Below, in pieces: positions 46,652 through 60,715 of a DNA stretch of 64,000 nucleotides. A model generated the notes under the pieces. It searched no databases and was not told the DNA's origin. It saw nothing but the letters and a program-made list of their open reading frames with translations. The stretch is from Brevipalpus yothersi (Eukaryota > Arthropoda > Arachnida > Trombidiformes > Tenuipalpidae). A program made the translations under genes and the position numbers. Numbering within the stretch: position 1 is the first letter of the stretch; every line of letters starts with the position of its first letter. Location: assembly GCA_003956705.1 (NCBI GenBank), contig QZCP01000032.1, positions 1 to 64,000 on the forward strand, written 5' to 3'.

Positions 46652-49600
46652 GTCTTTTTCTCGATTCCAACATAAAAGGATCAATGTTCTGTCCATTTTG
46701 TTGCCATGATAATCATTATTATCACTCATGATCCTTTCGATTGAATGGATGAAAATGGAAGAGAGAGAGAGAATCTTCCAACCCAATAGGACGTAGGGCT
46801 CATGAGAGAGAGAAAAAGGTGGAAAATAGTATGGACACTGTGTATATGTATGTGTGTGAAGAAAAAGCTAAGCTTAGTAGATAAGTAAGTAAGTATGTGA
46901 TTTGGTGAAAGGAAGAAGGTGATCAGGCAAATCTGATCATGGAAAATGTTGAAGCGAATATTGTTCAGCTAAAAGAGTGACAATACAGATACAGTGACCA
47001 CTATAGTGGATGGTGAAGATTGAGTAAGAAATGGATGGACAAGTGATAAAAAGAGAGAAAGATGATCATCATCAGGAGGAAGAGAGATGAGCGTATAAGA
47101 AGAGAGGGAGAGAGAATCAATGAAGATCGATGAGAATTGGACAGTAAGGTGCCATTTTTCACTATACACACCTCAGCATCTTAAGCGGATGATTATTTAG
47201 GAAAACTTTCTCCACTATCAACCAGATAAGCTTAGTGATCTGATTGGATTATAGCCACCGAATCACCCAAACAGTATCACTATCAAAAGGGCAACATACA
47301 CACACACATAACACACATTCATGTAAGTGTGATCTCATCGATTGACAAAATCACATAAAACATGATGGAATAAGAAAATTCAATTTCTGATCGAAGCCAT
47401 TCTTTTCCAGGAAATAGAGTGTCTTTACAATCATCCAGAAAAGAGAAAGTTTGTGTCTATGTGAATGTGTGTATCAAAATCATTGAATAGATACAAACGA
47501 TCTTCTTCTTGATAATGCAAAACAATTTATTTGAACTCTTCAAATTGTCTGAAATATCATAGTAGAGTTTCACGGGAAGAAAACAGATTTTCCAGTTCAA
47601 TCATCTCAAAACTGGGTGAAAAGTATTCCCCATCCAGCTGATTTCAATCTCCTCAACCTTACACTGTATTCTCTATCATACTTTGGTTTGCATTAAACTT
47701 CTCCCTGTTGTTGGGTCGATTGTTGTGACCCTTGAACTGAGATTGTTGTCGTTCAAGCTCAATACAAGAGAACAAATCATGTCCACCACGAGTGATCAGT
47801 ACGGATTGAGGCATAGATCGAAGAAGAAAGAGAAAATGAACAAAATGGTCAGTACAAAGTCTTATACCAAGTTTCGTGATGTTAAACTCTTTGAATACTA
47901 TTGAATAGTTTTCGCTGCACACACAAACACTAATCGGTTTGCCATTTAATTGAAAAGACTGCTTTTAGAGCCTAATAAATGAGCCTCACTTTGTGACAAA
48001 AGGAAAATGCAATGAGCAACTCTCGCTCGATTCTTTTCTTTTCAATATCTTCTCCATCCATTCTCTCTCTCTCTCTCTCTCCTCCGCATCCTTTTCTCAA
48101 TTCGCTTTATCACACTGGCAAAATTTCCATTAAGTAATCAAAATTGTTGTCATTTACAGAGCTCTCTCTCTCTCTCTCTCACTATTCTCACTTCTCGCTG
48201 ACACAGCATTTTCTCTTTCTCTTTCTCTCTCTCTCCATCTTCATATTGTGTCTTCTTCTTCATCCTTTTGCACATCAATCAGGCATGCGAGGCCAGAGCA
48301 TCGAGAGAAGTAGATGAGGATGAGAGAGAGAGAGGTAATGTTTAGTTACCATTTCTCTTGGCAATGGAAACTGTGGATGATGGTGATTATTGGGCAAACA
48401 AACTTGCATCCAATGGGTTAAGATAAATGTAGAGTATGCCATAAAATAGATTGAGCTGAAAGGGTTGATGATGAAGTCAGGCAATAGTGATTAAAAAATG
48501 TCAGGTGTGATTCAGAGAGAGAGAGAGAGAGAGGATGCGGGAAAAACATTTCGAAAGAGAGAGTATATATTCCCTAAGTATATCTAGTGGGGAACAAATG
48601 ATGGGAATTCAGGTGATGGTAATGAGAGGGAGATGGAGAGAGAAAATGAATCGAGAAGAAGGAAAGAGTGAATGAAATATAAAGAAAAGAGAGAGACAAT
48701 GTTTTGGATGTAAATTAGTCTATTCAATAGTTATTGCCCAAAGTTTCCCCTTGATTATGCCCGCTAGTAAGTGTGATTCAAGAACGATATATGAAAGAAT
48801 CTCTATTATTTTACTCTTTTCTCTTCCTCTCTCTCTCTCTCCTTCTCTCTCCTTTTTCCCTCACTAACCATCGAGAAAAGTCATTAGAGGTGTTCAGAGT
48901 CAGATTTCTTTTGCTTTTTCTCATTTGCAAAAGCTTTCGATTAGATCTCTCCCAGCTTGCAAAAGAGAGAGAGAGAGCAAACTGCGATGAGCCATATCGA
49001 AAGCAAGTAAAGCAATTCTCTCTCTCTCTCTTGCTCAACTCTTCTCATCTTCTTCTTGGCCAAAAGATGAGCACTTTTCGGTGCTTAAAGTTTCCGCAAC
49101 ACACTTTTCTCTTTTTTTCTTCCAAAAAGATTTCCCTCGATTTTCAGATAGAATAGCAACAAGATGCGAAAATCTCTTCTCTTTTCTGTCTTCCTTTTTG
49201 CGAGGACTCTTGGTCGGACTATTGAACTAAAACAGCGGAAACATATGAATAGGTAATGACGACCATGACCCTCATGCTGGGTTGACTTAGATTTTGGTGC
49301 TGTAGGAGTGTTTCTTTCTCTCTCTCTCTCTCTCCATCAGACGCCTACAGTCTTCGATAGCCCCAAGCATTTCCTGCATCCGTTGCTTTCTCTGTTTCCA
49401 AGTTTTCTCTCTCATCTCTTTTCGAGTCATTTTCTGTGGATGCACTGGACTCACTGGCCATGAATGCTGATAGAGATCTTGGATGTGGAAGAAATTGACA
49501 CAGAAAAGGGAGAGAGAGAAAAAGAAGAGAGAGAGAGAGAGAGGGTGGAAGAGGAAAAGATGTGGAAATGAGTTTACGCAGCATTCTTGGGATTTTCAGA

Positions 49601-52600
49601 GTCAAATTAAGTGGTGCACATAATTTTTTAAAGGTTGAAAAGGAGTAGAATGAAGAATGATCTGAGCTTCAGGAGAGGTTAACATTTGAGAGAAGATGAG
49701 GAAGCAGGATGCTCACTCACCAGTGAATTGTTAGATTGGTCATTTATAATTGTGATTGGCTGATTGGATTTTACTTTCTCTACATTCACGTTCCTCTGTG
49801 CATTGGAGAGCGGTGAAGATGATTAAATCCAGAAAAGAGAAGTAGAGAGGAGAGAGAGAGATGGAGAAAGGAGTGAAAGAGAGTAGAACGGGTAAAATCA
49901 ATATGAGAATAATCATGTTCATTTGCATACTCTTTGAATACATCTTCTACCATGTCTCTTTAGCTTCATGAATGAACTATTTTAACAGGTCTAAAATTGA
50001 TGATCTCTCTGGTTCAATTCAAAAATTAGCCATATTATGGCACCTATTCATTCTCATTCGATTCTCAATGAACACATACACACACTATACACACAGATAC
50101 ACACAAAAAGTTGGAAGTAAGCTTAATAGAGGAAAGAGAGAGAAAGAAGGGAGCCTCTTGATCATCATGAAAAGTTTCATTTATACTCATTAAGTTTGAA
50201 CAATTTTTATTCTCTGCATCTCTTCTCTCTTCTCTCTCTCTCTCTTTCTCTCTCTCCCTCTCTCCCTCTCATCCTCTTGTGCCTCTTATCCTCAGTTTTA
50301 CCTCCCACTTTCTTGAGGTGGAAAAAGAATCACTCCTACTTTCCAGCTACTATACTCTGTTTCCTGTAAAACTTGTTTCCCGTGCCAACATCTTACAGCC
50401 TCTTAATTTCAGAGCAATTTTGTGGGCCAAAAACCAAGAGGAACCAGACTAGGGAAGAGAGAGAAGGTCCAAGGTAGGCCGATGATAAGTAAGAAAATCT
50501 GACCAATAAGAGCGAAAACCTTTAGTCTTTGTCTTCTAGAGCGAGTTTTTCTTCTCTCTTGGGATCATCTCTTCTATACCTTAGAGGAATACACCTGTAT
50601 TATCAATCTTGCACTATAAAAAATTATTAGTATAGGCATCTGTATGTATCATCAACACTTGCAGCAATCATTTTTCTTCCTCCTCTTCTTCTTCTTCTCA
50701 ACTACACTTTGTAAGTTTTGATTTTTTTCATGTCTCTCTCTCTCTCTTCCTCTTCTTTACTTCTTTTTACCTTCACTTTATCACTTTCAACAATCACATT
50801 TAGATTCAGCATCCAGTAGAATAGTTTGACAGTTATTCTTCTCTCTCACACACACACATACACACTTTTCTTAAGCTTTTTATTCCACCTCATTTTCTTC
50901 TTTTTACTCATCCTTTTCTCTTTTTAACATGGAATCCTCATCCTTTTCTCAGCTCCACTCTATCATCACCATCATTTGCCACTTTCAATCCACCGCTTTT
51001 GAATCCAGTTAAAGGCAATCTCAGCAGCAACAGTGGAAACGCTACTTTTTACCTTTTTCTATAGCATCATCAACAAGATCATCAGACTCATCCTTTCTTT
51101 GTACATTTCCCATTCATTGCAATCCTCATCCATTGGAATCATGTTTCTTTTCGCTCTCATTGCTCTTCTCTCTGGCAAATCCATTGTCATCCAATTGTGT
51201 TCTTTTCCACTTTCTCTCTCTCACATACTTTTTTCTCCTCTCTCTCTCTCTTCATCCTCCCCTTCACTCACTTTCTCTCTCTCTCTCTCTCTCCATCTTT
51301 TTGTCCAACAGTCGATGAACGTATTCATGATGATAATATTTCTCTTCTTCTTTTTTCCAAGAGAAGGAGTAAAGGATAAGAGAGAGAGAGAGAGAATAAA
51401 AAGAGCAACAAACGATTCATCCTGACAATCAGTGTACATATATACATTGATTAAACGATAAGAGAGAGAGAGAGAAAGTCTGTAAATACACCTCAAGCTT
51501 TTTCTGTGCATTTCTACTTCTTATTTGTCACTATATGATGCTGTAAATAGTAGTAAAAACTGAGGTGAGTAAGAAAGATAGAGAGATGCTGTGATCACTG
51601 GATTTGTGTTCACTATTCTGAGAGGGAGAGAGAAAGAGAATGATGACACTGACAATGGATGGGTGATGAGTTATTATACGAGAATAAGCGAAAAAGCTAA
51701 TCCATGCCAAAAAAATGATGCTGAGTGGTGCCTGTTTTTGTATTGAAAAAATACCAGTAAAACGAGAAAGAGAGACTCACATTGATCGTAAAATAATGCC
51801 GTGTTTTATGGTGTATAATGGTTAACTTTTGCTGTTAAATGGCAGGGAATATCATGTCTATGGTATGATAATAGCGTTACAGAATCACTTTTCAAAGCTA
51901 GAGAGAAAGGAAGATGCTGTAAGCTTCGAGAGTGAAGGTCGAATGAGAGTAACTCTGTGATTTTCTCGAGGAGAAGAAGAAGAAGAATCTTCATGAAATA
52001 GCATTAGAATGAGATGACGATAAGAGAATGGAATCACAACTTGAACCATCTTGGAGCAGAAGATCCCACCTAATATCGAATTGAGCTGTTGAGTAAAAAT
52101 ATATCAACAATCATTCATTTGTCACTTTGGTCAAGTAACACACAGCATGATCTTTTCTTATGAGCTGTTCCACTTATGTGACTTGTTTCCAGAATAAAAA
52201 TGATGAATAAGATGCAAGGAAGAAGAAACAATCTCGGTGAATTAGCATCTAGAAGAAGCATGATATAGTAGCTAAAAAGATGCAAGCAAGTGTATTGTGT
52301 TGAATAGAGATAGGCTGTGTGTATATGAGAAAGGGAGAGAGGGAGAGAGAGGGAAAAAGAAAGATGCGGGAATCGAATGGAGAAGGAATAACGTCAAGGT
52401 GAATACTAATGACTTGTACACGTAATTAAAGCGAAATGAGAGCGAGGTGTGCAAGAGAGTGAAGAGAGAAAGAAAGGGAATGTTGAGAATGTTGAGAGGA
52501 TGAAGCAGATGGAAAGCTGCATCACTTGGAGCATCTCCGATATATACTCACTGCTTCAACTATACGAGTAATCAAGATTCATCAGATTCATTAACAAGAT

Positions 52601-52982
52601 ATTGGAAGTTCGCTTTCATCTTTTCCTCTCTCACTTTCTCCTTCACTTTGATCAACCTTTCTCTTTATTCCCGTGTGTAGTATGAAGAGAGAGAGAAACG
52701 GAGAAGACTCCTGCATAGAGACACATACACACAGATGAATCAAGAGGAACAAAAATATCTTGCCTCAGGGTTTGCTTTGATAGAAAACAGTTGCATTCAT
52801 TATAATATAATACGTTTATCTGGTCTCCCTGGCTCCGGATGGAAAGTGAGGGGGAGGAATGGAAAAGAGAGAAAGAAGATGATAAAACGAATGCCTCACA
52901 ACTCACTTTGTCAATTAAGTTTGAATGGCATAGAATTTGATGGTTAGTAAATGCTGTTTTGTAACATGCCTCTTAAACCATT

Positions 52983-52983
52983 G

Positions 52984-53014
<31 letters not shown>

Positions 53015-53015
53015 C
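52983..53015. repeat. (CT)n tract, imperfect
   Basis: CT repeat with one TTT interruption. It pairs as an inverted repeat with the GA tract at 53131-53180, about 115 bp away. Confidence 0.9.
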
Positions 53016-53127
53016 ATGATGAAGGCGGACGGGACTTGGAAATGATCCCCAATGAAAGTGATCGAGATGCGGTATGCATGGTAAGTAGGGTTCATGTTCC
53101 AAAGTGTATTCAACATGAGAAAGAGGT

Positions 53128-53130
<3 letters not shown>

Positions 53131-53180
<50 letters not shown>
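53131..53180. repeat. (GA)n microsatellite
   Basis: 25 units; complementary partner of the CT tract at 52983-53015. Confidence 0.95.
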
Positions 53181-53182
<2 letters not shown>

Positions 53183-54100
53183 CAAACGCACAAGATTCTT
53201 CTCTCATTCATGATTCAAATCATATGTATATACATACATATGTGAATGCATTCCTTTGTTTTCCGCAGAATTACCTGTGGCTATACGCACAATTATACAC
53301 CTTCTTACAAGTTTTGTCTATTTTTTTCTAGTGCATTCCCCCTTTTTCTCCATATTTTAGCTTATCCGATGCTATTCTATTTTTTATTCACATCACTAAT
53401 TGAAATTCACGTCTTAATTATGTTCTCCTTCATATTTTCTCCCTCTTCATCATTGCCAGTGGTAGTTAAAAAGGAAAGGGTTAAAGATTGAGGTCTCTCA
53501 GAGAGAGCAAACTTTGGATAATGTATTCAGTATCATGAAGACATCACTTTCTGTCGTTCCTTTTCCTCCTCTTTCATGATGATGAGTAAGAGCAAGATGT
53601 GAGAGAGAATGTTGTTGTTGATTACATGTGTGGTGGGAAACAATGTACGAATCATCTATACACAATGGAAAAGAATGCAGAGGATGAGTAGGTAGAAGTA
53701 AGAAAAGGAAAAAGAAGAAGAAGAGGAAAGTTTCCAGCATGTGAAAAAGAGATCAAGAGAGACATGGAACAAAAGTAAAGGGTTGGAAGGGAGAAAGAAA
53801 GAGAGAGAGAGAGACGAGTACAAATATATCGTTTCTTGAGTTTTGACAACAACAAGGAATTCAGGGATGCTGGATGCTGGATGCGGGCGGCAAAAGTAAA
53901 TCAGAGTGGCCATGCAAAGTCAATGGAGGATGAAGCAAGGAAGAGAATGAAAATAGGAAACAGTGAATGAACACAAGACGATGAAAGAGAGCAAAACAGA
54001 CAGACAAAGGTATACCAGAAGGGAAAAAGAATTGTTGTTGATTTCCTGATGTCTGTGTAGTGGGCCAAAGAACAAGAGAAGGAGGGAAAGAAAGAGAGCA

Positions 54101-54103
<3 letters not shown>

Positions 54104-54149
<46 letters not shown>
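54104..54149. repeat. (GA)n microsatellite
   Basis: About 23 units within a strongly purine-biased strand from about 53,900 to 55,100. Confidence 0.94.
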
Positions 54150-54150
<1 letters not shown>

Positions 54151-54767
54151 CAAAGAGAAAACATCAGAAGGATGAAGATGAAGAAGAGAAAATGAAAACA
54201 AAGAGAAGATGCTAGTTGGAAAGATGAAGGAGTGGGTAAAGATGGTGCAAATGAATAGGTTTTCATGGATGGCTGTTGAAGGCAAACTCATAATCACATA
54301 CACTGGCGAAAGGCTTATCCAGATGGTGAATCTTTTCAACTTATGGCTTTCAAAAAGTGATGCTCAACTAAAGTTGCTCCATACTTTTGCTAGTGTTACC
54401 TCCAAAAATTTAACTAGCTTTATGTGTGCTGATAAAATAGCCTCGATAGTTGCTTCAATTTCCTTTTCTCTTCTCTTTTCTTGATTACTTTTCCATATTC
54501 TTTTTCACTCTCTGTCTCTCTCCCTCTCTTTCTTTCTCTTTCTCTCTCTCCATAATCATCTGGGCTCATAGTGATTAAAATGATTCGCTTTAGGCACACT
54601 TGAAATGGCTTGAAATGCTGGATCATTATTTGATTCAGGAGGTGACCAGCTTTTCCTAGTAGGATGGGTGAAATGTAGCGAGAAGAAGGAAAAAGAGAGA
54701 AAAAAGAAAGAGGATGAAGAAAGAGAAAAGATGTACATTGAGGAGAGGGGAAAAAAGTGAAGAGAGG

Positions 54768-54769
<2 letters not shown>

Positions 54770-54819
<50 letters not shown>
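54770..54819. repeat. (AG)n microsatellite
   Basis: About 25 units, in the same purine-biased strand segment as the 54104 tract. Confidence 0.95.
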
Positions 54820-54822
<3 letters not shown>

Positions 54823-56820
54823 AAGTAGAGTGAAAGAGATGAGGATGAAAGAGACATGTACCATGATTGTGTTTATCATTAACAAGACAAACCACCAACA
54901 GTGTGTTTGGAGGGAAAAAAGACAGAGCAGGAGAGAGAGAGAGAGGCAAACAGAGAAAGAAAGAAAGAGAATGAAAAAAAAGGGAAAAACGGAAGAGTGA
55001 ATAAGATGTTGAGAGTGGAAAAGATGAAAGACATTAAGATAGCTGGTTGAATATAGATCTGTAAGTAAAAAGATGGCAATCTGATGATGATGATGGGTTG
55101 TGAGAAGAAGATGAGGAGGAGAGAGAGAGAAGATGAGAAAAGATAGTAAACCAGGAAACGAGAGCGATTTGTTTCTCTAATTTTTTGTGTGACCAAAATG
55201 GGTTAGTCAAAAGCCGGTGGATCATGAAAAGAACATGGAAATCCCAGTGGCAATCGGACCCATGGTGATGAAAACGGAGTGGCAGAGATAGGGAGAGAGA
55301 GAGAGAGAGCAAAAGATGCGATCCTAGGGATGAGGATGCTGGGTCCGAGATCGTAGAAAGGGGAAGCTGAGAGCAAGGAAGCGACCACACCAGGAGTGTG
55401 AGGAAAGGAAGCGAAAAGCGAAAGACTCACAAGACTTTTGTAAATTTTTTTGTTGTTCTATCGGCTAAAGGAAGCTGGAGAGAGAAAAAGTGCGAAACAA
55501 GAGAAGAAAGATGAGGTGAGGAATAAAAGGTAATTGGATAGAAGAGACTCTAGAGACTACTACAAAAGGGCTCATCTTCCAGTGATGCGGTGAGAAAAGT
55601 GATGATGAAGAGAGAGAGAGGATGCTCGAGATGAGAGGGAAAAGAAAGTTATGAGAAATAATACCAAAGACCGGTGGTGATGGCTTCAAACATCTCTCTT
55701 CCTATCAGTCTCTCTCTCTCTCTCTCTCTCTTTCTTTTTGGTCAGCCCTTGACCATCTCTTTATCGAGAGCTCTTCACCACAAACTACTTTCCATTGGGT
55801 AGACTTGGGGCATTGATTAGGGTATACACAAATAAACAATGGATAAACAACAAACTTATCCGCATCTCAATTCTCATGCTTATATTCGTTTTTTTTGCTC
55901 GCTCCTATTATTCATCCACATACAAGGCATCTTTTTTTTGACTGCTCTTTTTTGATCTCTTTTTTTCACATCCATTCTCCATCTCTCGCTTTCCCTTCTC
56001 TTCTCTTATTCTCTTTCTCCTTATATTTTCTTTCACTTTATATGGTTTCATATTACACCTCCATTTTGGCCCTCCAGACAGATCTATGGACATCACCCAT
56101 GAACACACACACACACTCCATATATATTTCAGGAATTCAAGATTAACCGAAAGCTTGAGAAATATTTTCCTTTCTGGTCAGCTATTCTAATCAAGTGGGG
56201 AAGAGAGATGGAGAGGAAAAAATATTCACCTCATGATGTATGAAGAACGAGGTTGAGAAAGATGAAGAAATGCTTTGCTCACAGACAGAAAATGAGCATA
56301 AAGTCTTTCAATTTGCTCGTGTGTGATGTGAGGAAGCATCTAAGTTTACATGGTATGGAGGTGAGGTGTATGTGAAAGAAATTGGAGGAACAATTTTAAT
56401 ATTGCGGATGCTGGGAGAGAGAAAAGTGAGAAAATGGATAAGAATGATGCTCGAGTATGTGAAAAGTGAGGCTGTATCACAAAGAGCGAAAGTAAATAGT
56501 TGCCCGTCAAGTACCTCTTATGCTTTCCACTTATTTTACTTTCTCTTCCTCTTCTTATTCTTTACTCTCTCTCTCTCTCTTCCTCATCTTTCCTTCATCC
56601 CTATGATTAATCAAGTGAGACAAATATAATATCCAATCCTCTTTATTAGTCATCGCAATGGCTGATAAAGTGGATCCAGAAGGAGGTAAGATGGGCCATT
56701 TAGAGGCTATTTTACAACTTTTCCCGCTCAATTTATGCTCATCCTCGAGCCACTATTTGTCCACTACTGTTCAGTGGATATCGTTTTGGGGGATATAATA
56801 GTATTTGGATCGGCAAAATC

Positions 56821-56823
<3 letters not shown>

Positions 56824-56888
<65 letters not shown>
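56824..56888. repeat. (GA)n microsatellite
   Basis: About 32 units, among the longest in the window. Confidence 0.95.
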
Positions 56889-56890
<2 letters not shown>

Positions 56891-59795
56891 AGATGGCCAG
56901 TGGGCGGAGAAGATAGTAGTAAATCAAATGCTTCTCTCCTTGGACCCTTGGACATTGAGAATGGTTGAAATTTTGGCAACTCATGTCATTTCATATGTAT
57001 CATTGACCATTCGAAAATAAAAGCAAAACTTCAGTCAAGTGGTAATGGTTACGCTGGACAATAAAAGTGATCAAATTTAGAAATGGAACCGGATTATGGG
57101 GAAGAGGAACCTGGCAAACGATGTATGAATAAGTGAAAATGAATGAAAATTATGCTCTTCCTCTTTTTCTCTCTCTCTTTCTCTTTCTTTCCTCCTCTCC
57201 GAATAAGTAAGAATGAATGAGAGTACACACTTTTATCATTCATCTCATCAGATTGGATGAGAGTAAAAGAGAGGGAAAGAGGATCGAGAGAGCGAGAGAG
57301 AGAGAGAAAAGTCGATCATCATGATGGTTGGTTAAAGTGAATAGAAATGATCATGAAAAGCTTAAGTGAACTTGTCAAATGAAAAATGTACCAAATTAGC
57401 TTCACAGTCCAATCAGTGGTGAACTGTTTATGCTCGGACATTCACTTTCTCTCTCATCTCTCAATTGCTACAAACTTTCACGCAGACAAGAGTGGACATT
57501 CAATTGTCCTTAATGCTTTTGGATGCCAGTCTCGTTAGGTCCGAAAGAGATAGATGCAGGAGAGAGACAGAGAGAAAAGACCATGTACGTGCCTATGGGA
57601 TGAGAGTGTCTACCATGGAAGATGAAATGAATTCAGTTCATGGATAGTAGCTGATGCTATGGAAACAATCGGTAGCTTATCGTTTGTATTTCTGTGTATG
57701 TATGTGGGGAGATGTTGCAAAAAGAAAGAGGAACATTTTGATGTAAACGTGAGGAGGGGTGCTGGGAGAAGGATGATCTGGGTTAGGGAACAGAATGAAT
57801 AAGTGGTAAAGAGAAGAGAGAGAAAAAGAGAGATGGGAGAAAATGATTTCCAGTTAATCCATCTTTCATGATACAATTAATTTGATTGTCATTAAACAAG
57901 ATTTGTTAACATTGTACCATAGTGATCAGAAAGCTCATCCCTAGCTCAGCTAGCAGTCGCATCAGTTACTCTTTTATCTTCATTCCTTTCGGGTTTACAG
58001 AAGCTCAATGATCACACCTCGAACAATGAAAAAGTGTGATAAAAATGTGAGAATTACAGAAAGAGAGAGTGAATGAGTATCAGGATGAGAAGAGAAGCGG
58101 AAGAGAATAGAAGAAGGGAGAGAGAGAGGAAAAAAATCAGATCAAGATCAACTTAAAAACACCAATCGATTGTCATCGTCATAATAAAAATAATAATCAT
58201 CATCATCAATGGAAGATGAGATGAAGTTTTATACTTGATTCATTTTCTTCATCTCATCTATATTCATGTTGACGCTTTTTGTTAAGTCTCAACTCTTCTT
58301 TCTTTCTCTCTTTCTCTCTATCATCCAGTTGACGATGCAAAAAGATTAGGTGATGCGAAATGTTCTCATAGCATCAATTGCGTCATTGGCTGCATCGTTT
58401 GATGGGCTCGCTTGTGGAGAGAAAACATTCTCAGGATGAAGATACTCATATTGGGACGGAGGATGGAAGATTGAAGCTGGTGAAGAAAGTAAAGTAGAGA
58501 GGGAGAGAGAGAGAAGGAGAAGGAGAGCAATCAAATGATGGAAGAAGAAAAAGAAGAGAAGAAGAGAGAAATATGATGCTGTTCAACGGATAAAAGTACA
58601 AGAGGAGCCAGTTCATGGCAATCATTGAAATATATTCATGTCCATCCGAGGTCTATTGCTTTATAAAAACAGTGGACAATGACAAATAGTCCAATAGATC
58701 GGTAGCCATAAAGTTCCAAATCATTTTCATCTTTTATGTTCGTGTGTGTGTATGTAAGAGAGAAAGAAAAGACTGGAAGACAAAGTTTGGATGAGAAAAA
58801 GAAGGAGGAGAAGGAAGAGAAAGAGAGAAAAGAAATCAAGTGAGCATCTCTCTCTCTCTCTCTCCTTCAATGATGCTGTGGAATGAAATGGACTTGAGAG
58901 GTCAGCAGGGAAACATATAGAAAGAGGAAGGAAGAGAGGAAAAAAGATCAAATCGATGTCTGATGTAAAGGATGACCAAGACGATACAAGCAAATTCGTC
59001 CATTCATAAGAAGAGGAGCAGAGAAAAGATGTAGAGAGAGAGAATAAAAGTGGGAGAGATCAACAAAGATGATGCTGGAGAGGGAGCGAAAAAAAAGCAT
59101 CCACAACAACGATACAAGAATGACGACGACAAATGAAAGTGAAGCAGGAGCAAAAAGTGATGAAAATGATGAAGATGTGGCTGTGAATCTCGAAACAATG
59201 TAAACCATAAATAATGAGTGAAAGGAAAGAAGCAAGAAAGTGATCATAAAAGCGAGGCAAGTGAAGCTAAATGGTTTATGTAGTGGAATACATCGAGCCG
59301 AAGGACCTCGACGACCTTTTCTATTTGGCAGTTAATCTCGCCAACACAGTGACATGAGTCAAGTGAGAAGAAGAAGAAGAAGAAGAGGAAAAAATCTGAT
59401 CAATTGTTTCGATAGAATATGAATTCATATTTGTATATGGATGGAAATCTATCGATTTGTAATCAAATTGCTCAATCAGTCGGGTCCCACAATATGAGCA
59501 CTCACATATTGGACTTTTGAAAATAAATGCTGAAGAGGCAAGAGGCAATGTGGTCCGGTGTGGGAGCAGGTGTATGATGATATGATGTGAATGGTGATAT
59601 CTTGAAGGTTCGTTGAAACATTGGGATGGAAAATCACGTTCAGTTTGATGGCCAAAAGTTCTTAAGAAAACTGAGATTGATCCAAGATGTTTATTTGTTT
59701 TGCTTCCTGAAGATGATAAGAAAAGCTGTAAAGATGAGAAAAGATGGAGAATGAGTGGAATTAAGTTTATTGGTCTGGAAGCCTGTTCCTCGTTT

Positions 59796-59798
<3 letters not shown>

Positions 59799-59842
<44 letters not shown>
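59799..59842. repeat. (CT)n microsatellite
   Basis: About 22 units; pyrimidine on the plus strand. Confidence 0.94.
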
Positions 59843-59846
<4 letters not shown>

Positions 59847-60435
59847 TTACTCTCTCTCTCCTTTATTCTTTTGCTTTCTTTTCACGCCACGTTCTCTTCG
59901 GGGGATGCTTCATGAATCATCCGAAAAGAAAGGGATGCTGAGAGAGAACGGAAAAAGAACAAGAAAGTGAGTGAGAGAGAACGAAAAGGGCCAGGAGAGA
60001 GGTTGGAATAGAGAGGAACTTGTGTGCGTGTATATGTATACAAAAATCGATATAACAGTGGAAATGATTCTTCAGGGGGGGGGGTAAAAATAAGAGACAA
60101 GCAAAAGTGAGAACTTGAATCACATACACACACACAAAAACATGAGGAGAGAGAAAGTGAGTTCAATTTAATGGTAAGCATATAAGACACCCAATATATA
60201 CACTGTGAGTGTATAAAAGGGGATAGAAAAGAGCAAAAAAGTGACAATCAGTTCTCGAGTGAGAACCTCTTTTTTTCGGAAATAAAGAGAGAGAGAGGCC
60301 AATTCGTAGAGGATGAAAGCAGGGAAGTGAGCATCGCTCAGGATGTTGTTCTATTCTTCGCTCGGTCCTTCCTGGACCATTTTCTTTCTCCAATCATCCC
60401 TATCATCATCTCGCTCAACATCTCTCTCCTTATCA

Positions 60436-60439
<4 letters not shown>

Positions 60440-60504
<65 letters not shown>

Positions 60505-60660
60505 TATTTCTCCATCGTTTCTTTATCTGCTGGTGGGTCTATCAATCTCATACCAGTCCAGTGGCTAGTATCCAGCATCCAAAATCCTCTCAAAATCCCC
60601 ACCAAAACTTGACTTAAAGCCATACACACATCCATAGAAAGCCATCACACAGTATCTGTC

Positions 60661-60711
<51 letters not shown>
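60440..60711. repeat. Two (CT)n microsatellites in direct orientation
   Basis: Tracts at 60440-60498 (about 29 units) and 60664-60711 (about 24 units), both pyrimidine on the plus strand, separated by 165 bp of ordinary sequence. Confidence 0.95.

Positions 60712-60715
<4 letters not shown>

Larger units (their letters stand above)
44281..53130. other. Gene desert, part 2
   Basis: No supportable gene. It contains a duplicated element of about 80 bp (separate entry), CT-rich blocks at 48061-48240 and 50221-50270, and only one long dinucleotide tract (46585-46643), so it is poorer in microsatellites than its flanks. Short frames at 44283-44460 (+) and 45750-46269 (+) have fairly ordinary codons but match no domain I know. 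Confidence 0.55.
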